Assembly: GCA_024697625.1 (NCBI GenBank)
Contig: JAILFJ010000046.1
Location: forward strand, 1 to 60,863
Source of the DNA: Oscillospiraceae bacterium
GTDB taxonomy: Bacteria; Bacillota; Clostridia; Oscillospirales; Oscillospiraceae
Direction: 5' to 3'
DNA: 60,863 nucleotides
A model generated the notes under the pieces. The model saw only the letters and a list, made by a program, of their open reading frames with translations, searched no databases and was not told the origin of the DNA. The position numbers and the translations under genes were made by a program. Below are positions 42,491 through 52,065 of this stretch, one piece after another. Within the stretch, counting starts at the first letter, position 1. The number at the start of each line of letters is the position of its first letter.

Positions 42491-45112
42491 ATGAAAGAAT
42501 TACCGAAGGTGTATGATCCCCATTCCGTGGAGACCCGGATCTACGATTTCTGGGAAAAGGGCGGATACTTCCGGGCTGTCCGGGATCAGAAGAAAAAGCC
42601 CTTCTCCATCGTCATGCCCCCTCCGAACGTCACGGGGCAGCTTCACATGGGTCATGCGCTGGACGCTACGCTGCAGGATATTCTCACCCGCTATAAGCGC
42701 ATGCAGGGCTATTCCGCGCTCTGGCTCCCCGGCCAGGACCACGCCGGCATTGCCACGCAGATCCGCGTGGAGCAGGAGCTCCGTGAGAAGGAAGGGCTCA
42801 CCCGCTATGATCTCGGCCGTGAGAAGTTCCTGGAGCGGGTCTGGGCCTGGAAGAATCAGTACGGCAACCGCATCATCGAGCAGCAGAAGCGGCTCGGCGT
42901 CTCCTGCGACTGGGAGCGCAACCGCTTCACGATGGATGAGGTCTGTGCCAGAGCCGTGCGCGAGACCTTCTGTGAGCTCTACGACAAGGGCCTGATCTAC
43001 AAGGGCAGCCGCATTATCAACTGGTGCCCCCACTGCCGCACCGCACTCTCTGATGCGGAGGTCGAATACAAGGACATGCCCGGCCACTTCTGGCATATCC
43101 GCTATCCGATCGAGGATTCCGACGAGGAGTTCATCATCGCAACCACCCGTCCCGAGACCATGTTGGGCGACACCGGCGTTGCCGTGCATCCTGACGATGA
43201 GAGATATACCCATCTGGTTGGGAAAAACGCCATTCTGCCCCTCGTCGGCCGCAAGCTGCCCATCGTGGCAGACGACTATGTCGAGCTCGGCTTCGGTACC
43301 GGTGCCGTCAAGATGACTCCCTGCCACGACCCGAACGACTACGAGGTCGGTCTGCGCCACAACCTGGAGCAGGTCCAGTGCATCGACGAGGATGCGAAGA
43401 TCATCAACGGCGGGAAGTACAACGGCATGGACCGTTATGAAGCCCGCGAAGCCATCGTCGCCGATCTTGAGGAGCAGGGCTATCTCGTCAAGGTGGAGCC
43501 CTACAGCCACAACGTCGGCTGCTGCTACCGCTGCGGCTCGGTCGTGGAACCGCTCACCAGCCCCCAGTGGTTTGTAAAGATGAAGCCTCTGGCCCAGGCC
43601 GCCATCGACGTGGCGAAGGACGGCCGGGTGAAGTTTGTCCCCGAACGCTTCACGAAGACCTATCTGAACTGGATGGAGAACGTGCATGACTGGTGCATCT
43701 CCCGCCAGCTCTGGTGGGGTCATCAGATCCCCGCCTGGTACTGCGGAGACTGCGGCGAGATCACCGTCGCCCGGGAGGACCCGTGCTGCTGCGCCCACTG
43801 CGGAAGCAAAAACATCACCCGTGAGGAAGACGTGCTTGACACCTGGTTCTCCTCCGCGCTCTGGCCCTTCTCCACCATGGGCTGGCCTGAGAAAACCGAA
43901 GAGCTGGACTACTGGTATCCCACCAGCGTCATGGTCACCGGTTACGACATTATCTTCTTCTGGGTCGCCCGCATGATCTTCTCCGCCATGGAGCAGATGC
44001 ACGAGGAGCCCTTCCACACCGTTTTCATCCACGGTCTGGTCCGCGACAGCCTCGGTCGGAAGATGTCCAAATCTCTCGGCAACGGCATCGATCCCCTGGA
44101 TATGATCAACCAGTACGGCGCCGATGCGCTGCGCTTCAACCTCATCACCGGCAACTCTCCCGGAAACGACATGCGTTTCTACGTTGAGAAGTGTGAGGCC
44201 ATGCGGAACTTCTGCAACAAGCTCTGGAATGCCTCCCGCTTTGTGATGATGAATCTCCATGTCGAGAAGAACGAGCTTCCCGCAGCCCTGGAGCTGGAGG
44301 ACAGGTGGATTCTCTCCCGCCTGAACAATGTGGTGAAGGAAGTCTGTGAGAACATGGATCACTTTGAGCTCGGCGTTGCGGCGGGCAAGATCTATGACTT
44401 CATCTGGGATGATTACTGCGACTGGTATATCGAGCTCACCAAGCCCCGTCTGAACAGCGGTGACGAGGCTGCAAGCCGCGGGGCCCAGCAGGTTCTTCTC
44501 TATGTGCTGACGGAGATTCTGAAGCTTCTCCATCCCTTCATGCCCTTTATTACAGAAGAGATCTGGCAGGCTCTGCCCCATGACGGCGAGTCTCTGATGA
44601 TTCAGGACTATCCGGTGTATTCCGGGAGCCTGTCCTTCCCCGAGGACGAGCAGCGCTTCGAGACCGTCATGGAGGCCATCAAGGCCGTGCGTGCCCGCCG
44701 TTCGGAGATGAACGTGCCGCCCTCCCGCAAGGCCCATCTGATCATTGTCACGGATGAGGCCCAGGCCTTTGAAGCCGGGCGCAGCTATATCATGAAGCTG
44801 GCCTACGCAGGAGAAGTCAGTGTTGTGAACACCGTGCCGGCTGATGCGGACCAGATGGTCTCCGCCGTCACCGACAAAGCCCGGATGTTTATGCCGATGG
44901 CCGATCTTGTCGACCTCGATAAGGAGCGCGCCAGACTGCAGAAGGAGCTCGACAACGCTGCAAATCAGCTCCAGGCCCAGATCGGAAAGCTCGCCAACCA
45001 GAACTTCGTCACCCGGGCCCCGGAGGCCGTTGTCAATGCGGAGCGTGAGAAGCAGGCCAGGCTGGAAGCCCTGATCGAGAATCTGAAGCTCAGCCTGAGC
45101 CATCTGGGGTAA
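42491..45112 (+). CDS. valS: Valyl-tRNA synthetase
   Basis: 873 residues, full length class I synthetase. HIGH-type motif [15 protein letters not shown] near residue 45, KMSKS in [14 protein letters not shown] near 525, an editing domain between them ([17 protein letters not shown]) and a C-terminal coiled-coil arm ([20 protein letters not shown]). The ATG at 42491 is 11 bases after AGGAG; GTG 42479 and ATG 42482 are too close to that site. It is controlled by the T-box upstream. Confidence 0.97.
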   Translation: MKELPKVYDPHSVETRIYDFWEKGGYFRAVRDQKKKPFSIVMPPPNVTGQLHMGHALDATLQDILTRYKRMQGYSALWLPGQDHAGIATQIRVEQELREKEGLTRYDLGREKFLERVWAWKNQYGNRIIEQQKRLGVSCDWERNRFTMDEVCARAVRETFCELYDKGLIYKGSRIINWCPHCRTALSDAEVEYKDMPGHFWHIRYPIEDSDEEFIIATTRPETMLGDTGVAVHPDDERYTHLVGKNAILPLVGRKLPIVADDYVELGFGTGAVKMTPCHDPNDYEVGLRHNLEQVQCIDEDAKIINGGKYNGMDRYEAREAIVADLEEQGYLVKVEPYSHNVGCCYRCGSVVEPLTSPQWFVKMKPLAQAAIDVAKDGRVKFVPERFTKTYLNWMENVHDWCISRQLWWGHQIPAWYCGDCGEITVAREDPCCCAHCGSKNITREEDVLDTWFSSALWPFSTMGWPEKTEELDYWYPTSVMVTGYDIIFFWVARMIFSAMEQMHEEPFHTVFIHGLVRDSLGRKMSKSLGNGIDPLDMINQYGADALRFNLITGNSPGNDMRFYVEKCEAMRNFCNKLWNASRFVMMNLHVEKNELPAALELEDRWILSRLNNVVKEVCENMDHFELGVAAGKIYDFIWDDYCDWYIELTKPRLNSGDEAASRGAQQVLLYVLTEILKLLHPFMPFITEEIWQALPHDGESLMIQDYPVYSGSLSFPEDEQRFETVMEAIKAVRARRSEMNVPPSRKAHLIIVTDEAQAFEAGRSYIMKLAYAGEVSVVNTVPADADQMVSAVTDKARMFMPMADLVDLDKERARLQKELDNAANQLQAQIGKLANQNFVTRAPEAVVNAEREKQARLEALIENLKLSLSHLG

Positions 45113-45119
45113 GCGCAGT

Positions 45120-45845
45120 ATGACAGACAGAGAAGTTCAGCGGCTCAGCCGGACGGAACTGCTTGCACTGCTACTGGAGGTTCAGGAGGAGAACGAGTCG
45201 CTGATGGAGGAACGGGAGGAGCTTCTCTCCCGGATCAGTTCGCTGGAGGTCTCTCTTGAAAAGGCCAGGACCGCGCTGGAGCAGAAATCCGCCGCGCCTT
45301 CTCCGGTCTCTCTGAAGAAAGAGCAGCCGGCAGGAGAATTCGAAGCACCGGCGGAAGCGGAAGCTGTGAAAGCGGCAGAAGCTCCGGCGGCTGATCCGGC
45401 TTCGGAGTCCGTCTCCTTCCCGGATCAGGCTGCCCCTGACCGTGGCCAGCCGGATGAGCAGGCGCAGCGGCTTCGGGACTGGGAGGAGCGGCTCGTCTCC
45501 CGCGACAGGCAGCTTACGGAGCGTGAGGACCGCATCCGTACCCAGATGTCCGCGCAGGAAGCCCAGGCCAGAAGGCTTGTGGACGACGCCCGCCGCGACA
45601 TCGACCGCCTGCGCCGCCAGGCGGATGCGGACAGCCGCGAAAGTGTGAATCAGGCGAATCTCGCTGCCGCTCAGATTCTGCGCCGTGCTGAAGAAACCGC
45701 CGCGCAGACCGAAAGGGAAGCCACCGAAAACGCGGAGCGCATTCTCCGTCAGGCCCAGGAGGACAGCGACAGCTTCTGGAAGGATGTAACGGAACTGCTG
45801 GCCAGGAAGATCGCATCCAGAACGGAGGGAGAGAGCAATGGCTGA
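45120..45845 (+). CDS. Coiled-coil protein of unknown function
   Basis: 241 residues, no signal peptide and no membrane segment. Residues 10-60 (leucine and glutamate heptads) and 110-235 (RLRDWEERLVSRDRQLTERE onward) should be long coiled coils, joined by an Ala/Pro/Glu-rich linker at about 60-110. The C-terminal half resembles the DivIVA or ATP-synthase-b-like helices that organise envelope proteins, but no family can be named. It starts 7 bases after valS and overlaps lepB by 8 bases, so it may act near the membrane with the signal peptidase gene. It has only a weak ribosome site. Confidence 0.75.
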   Translation: MTDREVQRLSRTELLALLLEVQEENESLMEEREELLSRISSLEVSLEKARTALEQKSAAPSPVSLKKEQPAGEFEAPAEAEAVKAAEAPAADPASESVSFPDQAAPDRGQPDEQAQRLRDWEERLVSRDRQLTEREDRIRTQMSAQEAQARRLVDDARRDIDRLRRQADADSRESVNQANLAAAQILRRAEETAAQTEREATENAERILRQAQEDSDSFWKDVTELLARKIASRTEGESNG

Positions 45846-46449
45846 AGCACAGAGCCGTCCCACGAGCGAACAGCTCCGGGCGGAGCTGAATCGGGTAAGC
45901 CGTAAGGGCGGCGGAGCCGTCTTTGGAAAGTTTTTGCTGATTCTGATTCTTCTGATCCTGATTCTGGCCGTACTCGCGGTGATTCTGCTGCCCGGTTTTG
46001 TCATCTACGGCAACTCTATGGCGCCCACGATGGACGAAGGCGACGTCGTGCTCGCCTGGCCCTGCCGCGCAGAGCAGTCCGACAGCATTTTCAGCAGGCT
46101 CTGCCCCATGCCGGAGTCCGGCGACATAGTCGCTTTTCACTACGGCGAACGGATCCTCATCAAGCGCGTCATCGGCTGCCCGGGCGACTCCGTGGAGATT
46201 CTTGCGGACGGCACCGTTGTTCTGAACGGAAACGCCCTGACCGAATCCTACGCCGAGGTCGCGTCCATTTCCATCTCCGACGTGAAGTACCCCTGCACGG
46301 TGCCTGAGAACGCCTACTTTGTCCTCGGTGACAACCGCGGCAACTCCGTGGACTCCCGCAACACGATCATCGGGATGGTCAGCGGCGATCAGGTGATCGG
46401 CAGGATCTTCGGCACGGTCTGGCCGCTCTCACGGCTGAAGCTCATGTGA
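45838..46449 (+). CDS. lepB: Type I signal peptidase
   Basis: 203 residues. A single N-terminal membrane anchor (about residues 31-56) is followed by the catalytic serine Ser60 in GNSMAPTMDEGD and the lysine Lys109 in RILIKRVIG, then GDNRGNSVDSR near the end. It cleaves signal peptides on the outer face of the membrane. Its start overlaps the coiled-coil gene and a strong terminator follows. Confidence 0.95.
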   Translation: MAEAQSRPTSEQLRAELNRVSRKGGGAVFGKFLLILILLILILAVLAVILLPGFVIYGNSMAPTMDEGDVVLAWPCRAEQSDSIFSRLCPMPESGDIVAFHYGERILIKRVIGCPGDSVEILADGTVVLNGNALTESYAEVASISISDVKYPCTVPENAYFVLGDNRGNSVDSRNTIIGMVSGDQVIGRIFGTVWPLSRLKLM

Positions 46450-46463
46450 TCCTGCAGCACCGA

Positions 46464-46517
46464 AAAACAGAGAAATCCGGGATTCCGCTGACTGGGAACC
46501 CCGGATTTCTCTGTTTT
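46464..46517. terminator. Bidirectional intrinsic terminator between lepB and icd
   Basis: An 18-bp perfect stem (AAAACAGAGAAATCCGGG and complement), with A-rich left and T-rich right flanks, so it can end transcripts from both the lepB operon and the convergent isocitrate dehydrogenase operon. Confidence 0.9.
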
Positions 46518-46549
46518 GGCAGTTCTATTCAGGAAATGCTTTCTGCGTC

Positions 46550-47812
46550 TTATAGCTTTTCCAGCAGATAGTCTCCGAATTCCGCACACCGTGCGCCGTC
46601 GCGGTGTCCGGTCACAATCACGCCCCGTTCCGTCTCCAGGCAGATCTCCAGCGCATTGTGCAGCCGGTCCGCCTGTTCGGTCATGGCGATATGCCGCAGC
46701 AGCATCTCGGCGGCCTTGAGGATGCTGGAAGGATTCGCGTATTCTCCCTCCCCCGCCTCAATTTTGCGGGGGGCCGAGCCGTGGATCGCCTCAAACATCG
46801 CGTAGCGGCTGCCGGTATTTGCGCTTCCGGCGGTCCCTACTCCGCCCTGGATCTGTGCCGCCTCATCCGTAATGATATCTCCGTAGAGGTTCGGCAGCAG
46901 AAAGACCTGGAAGCGCGAGCGCAGCCTGGGATTGACCAGATTCGCCGTCATGATGTCGATGTACCAGTCCTCCGCCTCGATCTCCGGGTAGTCTGCGGCG
47001 ACTTCATGCGCAATTCTGGAGAACATCCCGTCTGTTTTCTTCATGATGTTCGCCTTGGTGACAATCGCCACGTTTTTCTTTCCGTTGCGTCTGGCATACT
47101 CAAAGGCCGCTCTCGCAATCCTTCTGGTCCCCGCATCCGTTGTCACCTTGAAGTCCATCGTCAGAGCGCCGGGCAGTTCAACGCCGCGGCTGCCCAGTGC
47201 GTATTCGCCCTCTGTGTTCTCACGGAAGAAGATCCAGTCGATCCCCTCCTCCGGAACCGTGACCGGCCTCACGTTGGCGAAGAGGTCCAGCTCCCGGCGG
47301 AGCGTCACATTCGCGCTCTCCAGCGAGCCGCCCTTCGGCGTCGTCGTGGGCCCCTTCAGCAGCACGTCGCAGGATTTGATCGCCTCCAGCACGTCGTCAG
47401 GTACCGCTTTCCCCAGCGCGAGGCGATTCTCGATGGTGAGCCCCTCGATCTTTCGCAGCACAACCCTGCCGGAGCTGATTTCATCCGCAAGCAGCTTCTC
47501 CAGGACGCGTCTCGCCTCCCGCATGATGACAGGTCCGATCCCGTCGCCGTCGATGAGGCCTATGGTGATCCGCGCCTTCTCGGAATAATCCACTGCGGCT
47601 TCGCCCTCTTCCATCCGCTGCTGGCGCAGGAGCTGCTCCCGCAGCAGGACCTCAAAATGCGATACCGCCGCTCGGATCCCGGCTTCCGTACTCACGCCTG
47701 CCGTCTCTCCGGCGGTTCTTCCGGCCTGATCGCCGCCTTCCTTCTTTCCCTGCGCGGCGCTTTCGGATAAGCCATCTTCACGCTTCCTGTTCTCCGCCCA
47801 CCTGTCCATCAT
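46550..47812 (-). CDS. icd: Isocitrate dehydrogenase (NAD-type, isopropylmalate-dehydrogenase family)
   Basis: 420 residues. Oxidative decarboxylation of isocitrate to 2-oxoglutarate. The core starts near residue 80 with ITIGLIDGDGIGPVI. LKGPTTTPKGGSLESANVTLRRELDLFANVRP holds the substrate arginines, and NLYGDIITDEAAQIQGGVGTAGSAN the metal aspartates. A basic, low-complexity extension of about 45 residues precedes the FEVLLREQLLRQQ helix. The ATG at 47812 overlaps the aconitase stop as ATGA, fixing this start as the coupled one. It is the last gene of the citrate-to-2-oxoglutarate operon. Confidence 0.9.
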   Translation of the reverse strand: MMDRWAENRKREDGLSESAAQGKKEGGDQAGRTAGETAGVSTEAGIRAAVSHFEVLLREQLLRQQRMEEGEAAVDYSEKARITIGLIDGDGIGPVIMREARRVLEKLLADEISSGRVVLRKIEGLTIENRLALGKAVPDDVLEAIKSCDVLLKGPTTTPKGGSLESANVTLRRELDLFANVRPVTVPEEGIDWIFFRENTEGEYALGSRGVELPGALTMDFKVTTDAGTRRIARAAFEYARRNGKKNVAIVTKANIMKKTDGMFSRIAHEVAADYPEIEAEDWYIDIMTANLVNPRLRSRFQVFLLPNLYGDIITDEAAQIQGGVGTAGSANTGSRYAMFEAIHGSAPRKIEAGEGEYANPSSILKAAEMLLRHIAMTEQADRLHNALEICLETERGVIVTGHRDGARCAEFGDYLLEKL

Positions 47813-49764
47813 TGATTCTCCTCTTTCGTCAGATTCAGCAGACCGCCGGCCAGGAGCATCGCCCTCTGCCGCTCCGAGAACGCGCAGCACAGCGGAACAG
47901 GGTCTTTCCCTTCCCCGCAGAACGCCGTGATTCTCCCCTTCTCAAGGCCCTCATGCAGGTCGTTCAGAACGACCGTCTCTCCCTGCGACACCCGGTCGTA
48001 GTCCTCCGGGTCCGCGAAGGTCAGCGGCAGGATGCCGGCATTCACCAGATTGGCGGCATGGATTCTGGCAAAGCTCTTTGCGATCACAGCGCGTACACCG
48101 AGGTACAGCGGGACCAGCGCCGCGTGTTCGCGGGAGGAGCCCTGGCCGTAGTTGGAGCCGCCGACGATCACGCTCTCGCCGAGTTTCTTCGCGCGCTCCG
48201 GGAAGGCTGCGTCGCAGACCCCGAAGCAGAATTCCGAGAGCTTCGGGACGTTGGACCGGTACGGAAGTATTTTGGCTCCGGCCGGCATGATGTGATCCGT
48301 GGTGATATTGTCTCCGACCTTCAGGCTCACAGCCAGGCTGAGGCTCTCCGGCAGCGGCCGGCCCATGGGGATCTCCTTGATATTCGGCCCCCGCAGCACC
48401 TCGATCTGTTCCGCCTGCTGCGGTGCAGCCGGGGGCAGGATGCCCGAGTCGTCAACGCGGAAGGAGAATCCGTCTGCCTTCATCGCGGAGACTGCTTCGG
48501 CGCAGGCATTCTCTTCGAACAGGCTGCGCGGGTCCGTAATGCTCCCGGTCAGGGCCGAAGCGACAGCCGTCTCCGGGGAGACAAGATACACCTTTGCGTC
48601 CCGTGTCCCGCTGCGTCCTTCAAAGTTCCGGTTGAAGGTACGCAGGCTGACGCCGCCGGAGTTTGGCGAGAAGCCCATCCCGATGCAGGGACCGCAGGCA
48701 CATTCCAGGAGTCTGGCTCCGGAGGACAGGAGATCCGTCAGCGCACCGCTGTCCGCCAGCATGGTCAGTACCTGACGCGAGCCGGGCGAGACGGACATGC
48801 TGACGCTGTCCGCGATGTGTCTGCCCTTCAGCAGAGCAGAGGCCTTCAGCATGTCCTGCAGCGAAGAGTTCGTGCAGGAACCGATACAGACCTGGTCCAC
48901 CTTCATGCCCTTCAGCGAGGACACCGGCACAACCCGGTCCGGCATATGCGGGCAGGCGATCAGCGGCTCCAGCGCCGAGAGATCGATCTCGATCACACGC
49001 TCGTATTCCGCGTCCGGATCCGGCTGCAGCGGGGTATAATCCTGCTCTCTTCCCTGGGCGCGCAGGAAGGAGAGCGTCTGTTCATCCGAGGGAAAAATCG
49101 AGGTCGTCGCGCCGAGCTCCGCCCCCATGTTCGTGATTGTCGCCCGCTCCGGCACGGTCAGGCTCTTCACACCGGGGCCTCCCCACTCGATCACATGGCC
49201 TACGCCCCCTCTGACGCTGAGGATCCTGAGGATCTCAAGGCTCACGTCCTTTGCCGTGACAAAGGGCCGCAGGGCACCCTTCAGCTCCACACGGATGACC
49301 GAAGGCATGCTGATATAGTAGGCGCCTCCGCCCATCGCCACTGCCACATCCAGGCCGCCCGCCCCGAAGGCCAGCATGCCGAGGCCGCCCGCGGTCGGCG
49401 TGTGACTGTCCGAGCCGATCAGAGTCTTCCCCGGCGCGCCGAAGCGCTCCAGATGCACCTGATGGCAGATGCCGTTTCCGGGCCGGGAGTACCAGATCCC
49501 GTGCCTGGCAGCCACAGACTGAATATACCGGTGGTCGTCTGCGTTTTCAAAGCCGGACTGCAGGGTGTTGTGGTCGATATAGGCAACCGACTTCTCGGTC
49601 CGCACGCGGTCGATGCCCATGGCCTCGAACTCCAGATAGGCCATCGTGCCGGTGGCGTCCTGGGTCAGGGTCTGATCGATGCGCAGCCCGATCTCTGCGC
49701 CCGGGCGCATCTCGCCCCTGACAAGATGCGTCGATATGATCTTTTCAGCGAGGTTCTTTCCCAT
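47809..49764 (-). CDS. acn: Aconitate hydratase
   Basis: 651 residues, the shorter bacterial/mitochondrial-like type that interconverts citrate and isocitrate. The 4Fe-4S cysteines are in GSCTNSS and CACGPCIGMG; SDSHTPTAGGLGML and SNYGQGSSREHAAL are substrate-binding motifs. It lies between the GntR gene (3 bases upstream) and icd (overlapping). The partners exclude 3-isopropylmalate dehydratase, which normally has two chains. Confidence 0.94.
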   Translation of the reverse strand: MGKNLAEKIISTHLVRGEMRPGAEIGLRIDQTLTQDATGTMAYLEFEAMGIDRVRTEKSVAYIDHNTLQSGFENADDHRYIQSVAARHGIWYSRPGNGICHQVHLERFGAPGKTLIGSDSHTPTAGGLGMLAFGAGGLDVAVAMGGGAYYISMPSVIRVELKGALRPFVTAKDVSLEILRILSVRGGVGHVIEWGGPGVKSLTVPERATITNMGAELGATTSIFPSDEQTLSFLRAQGREQDYTPLQPDPDAEYERVIEIDLSALEPLIACPHMPDRVVPVSSLKGMKVDQVCIGSCTNSSLQDMLKASALLKGRHIADSVSMSVSPGSRQVLTMLADSGALTDLLSSGARLLECACGPCIGMGFSPNSGGVSLRTFNRNFEGRSGTRDAKVYLVSPETAVASALTGSITDPRSLFEENACAEAVSAMKADGFSFRVDDSGILPPAAPQQAEQIEVLRGPNIKEIPMGRPLPESLSLAVSLKVGDNITTDHIMPAGAKILPYRSNVPKLSEFCFGVCDAAFPERAKKLGESVIVGGSNYGQGSSREHAALVPLYLGVRAVIAKSFARIHAANLVNAGILPLTFADPEDYDRVSQGETVVLNDLHEGLEKGRITAFCGEGKDPVPLCCAFSERQRAMLLAGGLLNLTKEENQ

Positions 49765-49767
49765 CTC

Positions 49768-50421
49768 TCAGTCCTCCAGTTCCCTGATTCTGTCCCGGGC
49801 ATTTCGGGCGTGGTTCAGCGCCGCCTGCGCTGCCGCTTCCCCGTCGTGGGCTGCGAGCGCGTCGTAGATCGACTCGTGCTCCTGCAGGGACAGCATCGCC
49901 CTGCTCTTCTGGGATACCGAGGCCTTGCGGAACTTGGTCATCCTCTTGTGGATCCCGATCAGGGAGCTGTAGTAGGGTTTGCTGCCGCTGGCCCGGTAAA
50001 GCAGCTCGTGAAACTGCGAGTCCAGATTCTTGATCTGGTCGGAGCTGTTCTCTCCGCTCTTCTCACAGTAGAAGCGCTGCAGGTCCAGGGCATCCCGCAT
50101 GATGCCGAGGGTTTCGTCGTCGATGAGCTCCGCTGCCCGCCGTACGGCTTCGCCCTCAATCGCCAGCCGGATCTCATACATGTCCATCATATCCGCCTTG
50201 GTGATGCCGACCACCACCATTCCCCGCCCGCTCTCCTCCAGGAAGTCCTCCTGCTCCAGCCGGCGGATCGCCTCCCGGATCGGAGTGCGGCTGACCCCGA
50301 GCTCCTTCGACAGGCTCAACTCGCTGAGAACCTCACCCCGGGCATACTTGCCGGACAGAATGTCCAGCTCCATCTGTTCAAATATCTGATCGGCAATGGA
50401 GATATTCTTATGCTCTCTCAT
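49768..50421 (-). CDS. GntR-family transcriptional regulator (FadR/FCD subfamily)
   Basis: 217 residues. Winged helix at residues 10-75 (GEVLSELSLSKELGVSRTPIREAIRRLEQEDF) and an all-helical FCD effector domain at about 90-210, with potential metal-binding His residues (LDSQFHELLYRASG and later). FCD proteins usually bind small carboxylic acids, which would suit citrate or a related acid here. It is encoded inside the operon it probably controls, 13 bases after the citrate synthase-like gene; a matching palindrome covers the operon promoter. Confidence 0.93.
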   Translation of the reverse strand: MREHKNISIADQIFEQMELDILSGKYARGEVLSELSLSKELGVSRTPIREAIRRLEQEDFLEESGRGMVVVGITKADMMDMYEIRLAIEGEAVRRAAELIDDETLGIMRDALDLQRFYCEKSGENSSDQIKNLDSQFHELLYRASGSKPYYSSLIGIHKRMTKFRKASVSQKSRAMLSLQEHESIYDALAAHDGEAAAQAALNHARNARDRIRELED

Positions 50422-50434
50422 GTCACGCGCCCCT

Positions 50435-51808
50435 TCACAGTTTCAGTTTTCCGTCGGTAAGCTCGGCGATCTTCTTTTCCAGTTCCTCATTGGAGAGCGC
50501 CGCCGTCCGTCCGTCCTCGTACTGCTCATCCACCCAGTCCTTCAGCGCGAGCACCAGCCCGCTCTGTTTTGTTACCTGCTTCTCGCCTGCCAGACCGTAG
50601 GTCCGGTTGACCCAGTAGGCAATCCCGGCGAGGCCGGAATTCTTGCTGATCGCCACTGTTGCCGGGCGGTTCAGCAGCTTTTCGGTGTTGAAGATATTGT
50701 AGATCTCCTCGTCCTTCAGCAGCCCGTCCGCATGGATGCCGGCCCGGGTGACGTTGAAGTTCCGCCCCACAAAGGGTGTCATCGGCGGGATCGGGTAGCC
50801 GATCTCATTCCGGTAATAGTCCGCAATCTCCGTGATGACCGTCGGGTCCATCCCGTCCAGCGAGCCCCGCAGCGAGGCGTACTCCATCACCATTGCCTCC
50901 AGAGGGACGTTCCCCGTACGCTCACCGATCCCCAGAAGCGTGCAGTTGACGCCGCTTGCCCCGTAGAGCCAGGCCGTCGCCGCATTGGCCACCGCCTTAT
51001 AGAAGTCGTTATGGCCGTGCCATTCGAGGTTTTCGCTCTTTACACCGGAATAGTGCTGCAGACCGTAGATGATCCCGGGGACGCTCCGCGGAAGGGCCAC
51101 CTCGGTATACGGCACGCCGTAGCCCATCGTATCGCAGGCCCGGATGCGCACCGGGATGCCGGTCTCCTCCGAGAGCTTCATCAGCTCGTTGACAAAGGGC
51201 ACCACAAATCCGTAAAAATCCGCGCGCGTCACATCCTCGAGGTGGCAGCGCGGCATGACGCCGGCCTCGAAGGCGTCCTTCACCGTGGCGAGATACATCT
51301 CCATCGCCTCGCGGCGCGTCTTCTTCAGCTTCTTGAAGATGTGATAGTCGCTGCACGAAACCAGAATCCCCGTCTCCCGGATCCCCAGATCACGCACCGC
51401 CCGGAAGTCCTCCCGGCTGGCCCGGATCCAGGTTGTGATCTCCGGGAAGCGCAGGCCGAGGGACATGCAGCGTTCGATCGCCTCCCGATCGCGTTTGGAG
51501 TAGATGAAAAACTCGGTCTGCCGGATGAGGCCGTAAGGTCCTCCGAGTTTTGACATCAGGCGGAACAGGTTCTCGATCTGCTCCGGAGTATACGGGTTGA
51601 TGGACTGCTGGCCGTCCCGGAAGGAGGTATCCGTAATCCAGATATCCTCCGGCATCGACATCGGCACGCGCCGGTGATTGAAGGCGACCTTCGGAATCTC
51701 ATCATAATCGTATACGTCCCGGTACAGCACCGGGTCCTTTACATCCTGGAGGGAATAGCGGTAATCGTTCTCCTCCAGAAGATTTGTCTTCGGTGAAAGC
51801 TCAAGCAT
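50435..51808 (-). CDS. Probable Re-citrate synthase (homocitrate/isopropylmalate synthase family)
   Basis: 457 residues of the HMG-CoA-lyase-like family: metal and substrate site DTSFRDGQQS (about residue 60), EWHGHNDFYKA with the HxH metal pair, and GIGERTGN. By sequence family alone it could be homocitrate or 2-isopropylmalate synthase. It is shorter than LeuA and lacks an evident LeuA-type regulatory domain. It is encoded with aconitase and isocitrate dehydrogenase, as reported for the Re-type citrate synthase of clostridia, so acetyl-CoA plus oxaloacetate to citrate is the best reading. AAAGGAG lies 9 bases before the ATG at 51808. No Si-type citrate synthase is in the window. Confidence 0.8.
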   Translation of the reverse strand: MLELSPKTNLLEENDYRYSLQDVKDPVLYRDVYDYDEIPKVAFNHRRVPMSMPEDIWITDTSFRDGQQSINPYTPEQIENLFRLMSKLGGPYGLIRQTEFFIYSKRDREAIERCMSLGLRFPEITTWIRASREDFRAVRDLGIRETGILVSCSDYHIFKKLKKTRREAMEMYLATVKDAFEAGVMPRCHLEDVTRADFYGFVVPFVNELMKLSEETGIPVRIRACDTMGYGVPYTEVALPRSVPGIIYGLQHYSGVKSENLEWHGHNDFYKAVANAATAWLYGASGVNCTLLGIGERTGNVPLEAMVMEYASLRGSLDGMDPTVITEIADYYRNEIGYPIPPMTPFVGRNFNVTRAGIHADGLLKDEEIYNIFNTEKLLNRPATVAISKNSGLAGIAYWVNRTYGLAGEKQVTKQSGLVLALKDWVDEQYEDGRTAALSNEELEKKIAELTDGKLKL

Positions 51809-51858
51809 TCCTGGTATCTCCTTTGTGTCCCAAACCGTACAGGTGTAGCTCAACATCT

Positions 51859-51901
51859 GTGTAATTGTATGCAATTATACGCCGGTTTTTGCTTTTGTCA
51901 A
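51859..51901 (-). promoter_or_regulatory. Promoter with GntR-type operator for the citrate operon
   Basis: Minus strand TTGACA (51901-51896), 16 bases, TATAAT (51879-51874). A palindrome at 51859-51880 (half sites GTGTAATTG and CAATTATAC around TATG, one mismatch) covers the -10 and start region. The TTG-TATG-CAA core has the symmetry usual for FCD-type GntR proteins, so the regulator encoded in the operon probably represses it here. Confidence 0.75.
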
Positions 51902-51952
51902 GACGCTATTTCCCTCACGCGAAGTGTTTTTGGTCTTCCGCATGAAATATAC

Positions 51953-51981
51953 TTGTCGAAGTTCCTTTTCTGTGATAATAT
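51953..51981 (+). promoter_or_regulatory. Promoter of the cyclic-di-GMP operon
   Basis: TTGTCG, 17 bases, TAATAT. The leader of about 80 bases up to 52066 shows no known c-di-GMP riboswitch. Confidence 0.65.
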
Positions 51982-52065
51982 GACAATACAGTAACGATAC
52001 GGCAGTTCCGACGGCCGGGCGGAAGATCTTCGGAGGCAGAATCCGGCAGGAAGGGGACGATCAGG

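Noticed and set aside
42500-45103. 867-residue open frame antisense to valS
   Set aside because: A mirror of the valS coding pattern; valS has HIGH and KMSKS motifs and a T-box.
47812-50460. 882-residue plus-strand frame across aconitase and GntR
   Set aside because: Antisense to two genes with clear motifs; composition is Arg/His/Gln-rich as expected of a shadow frame.
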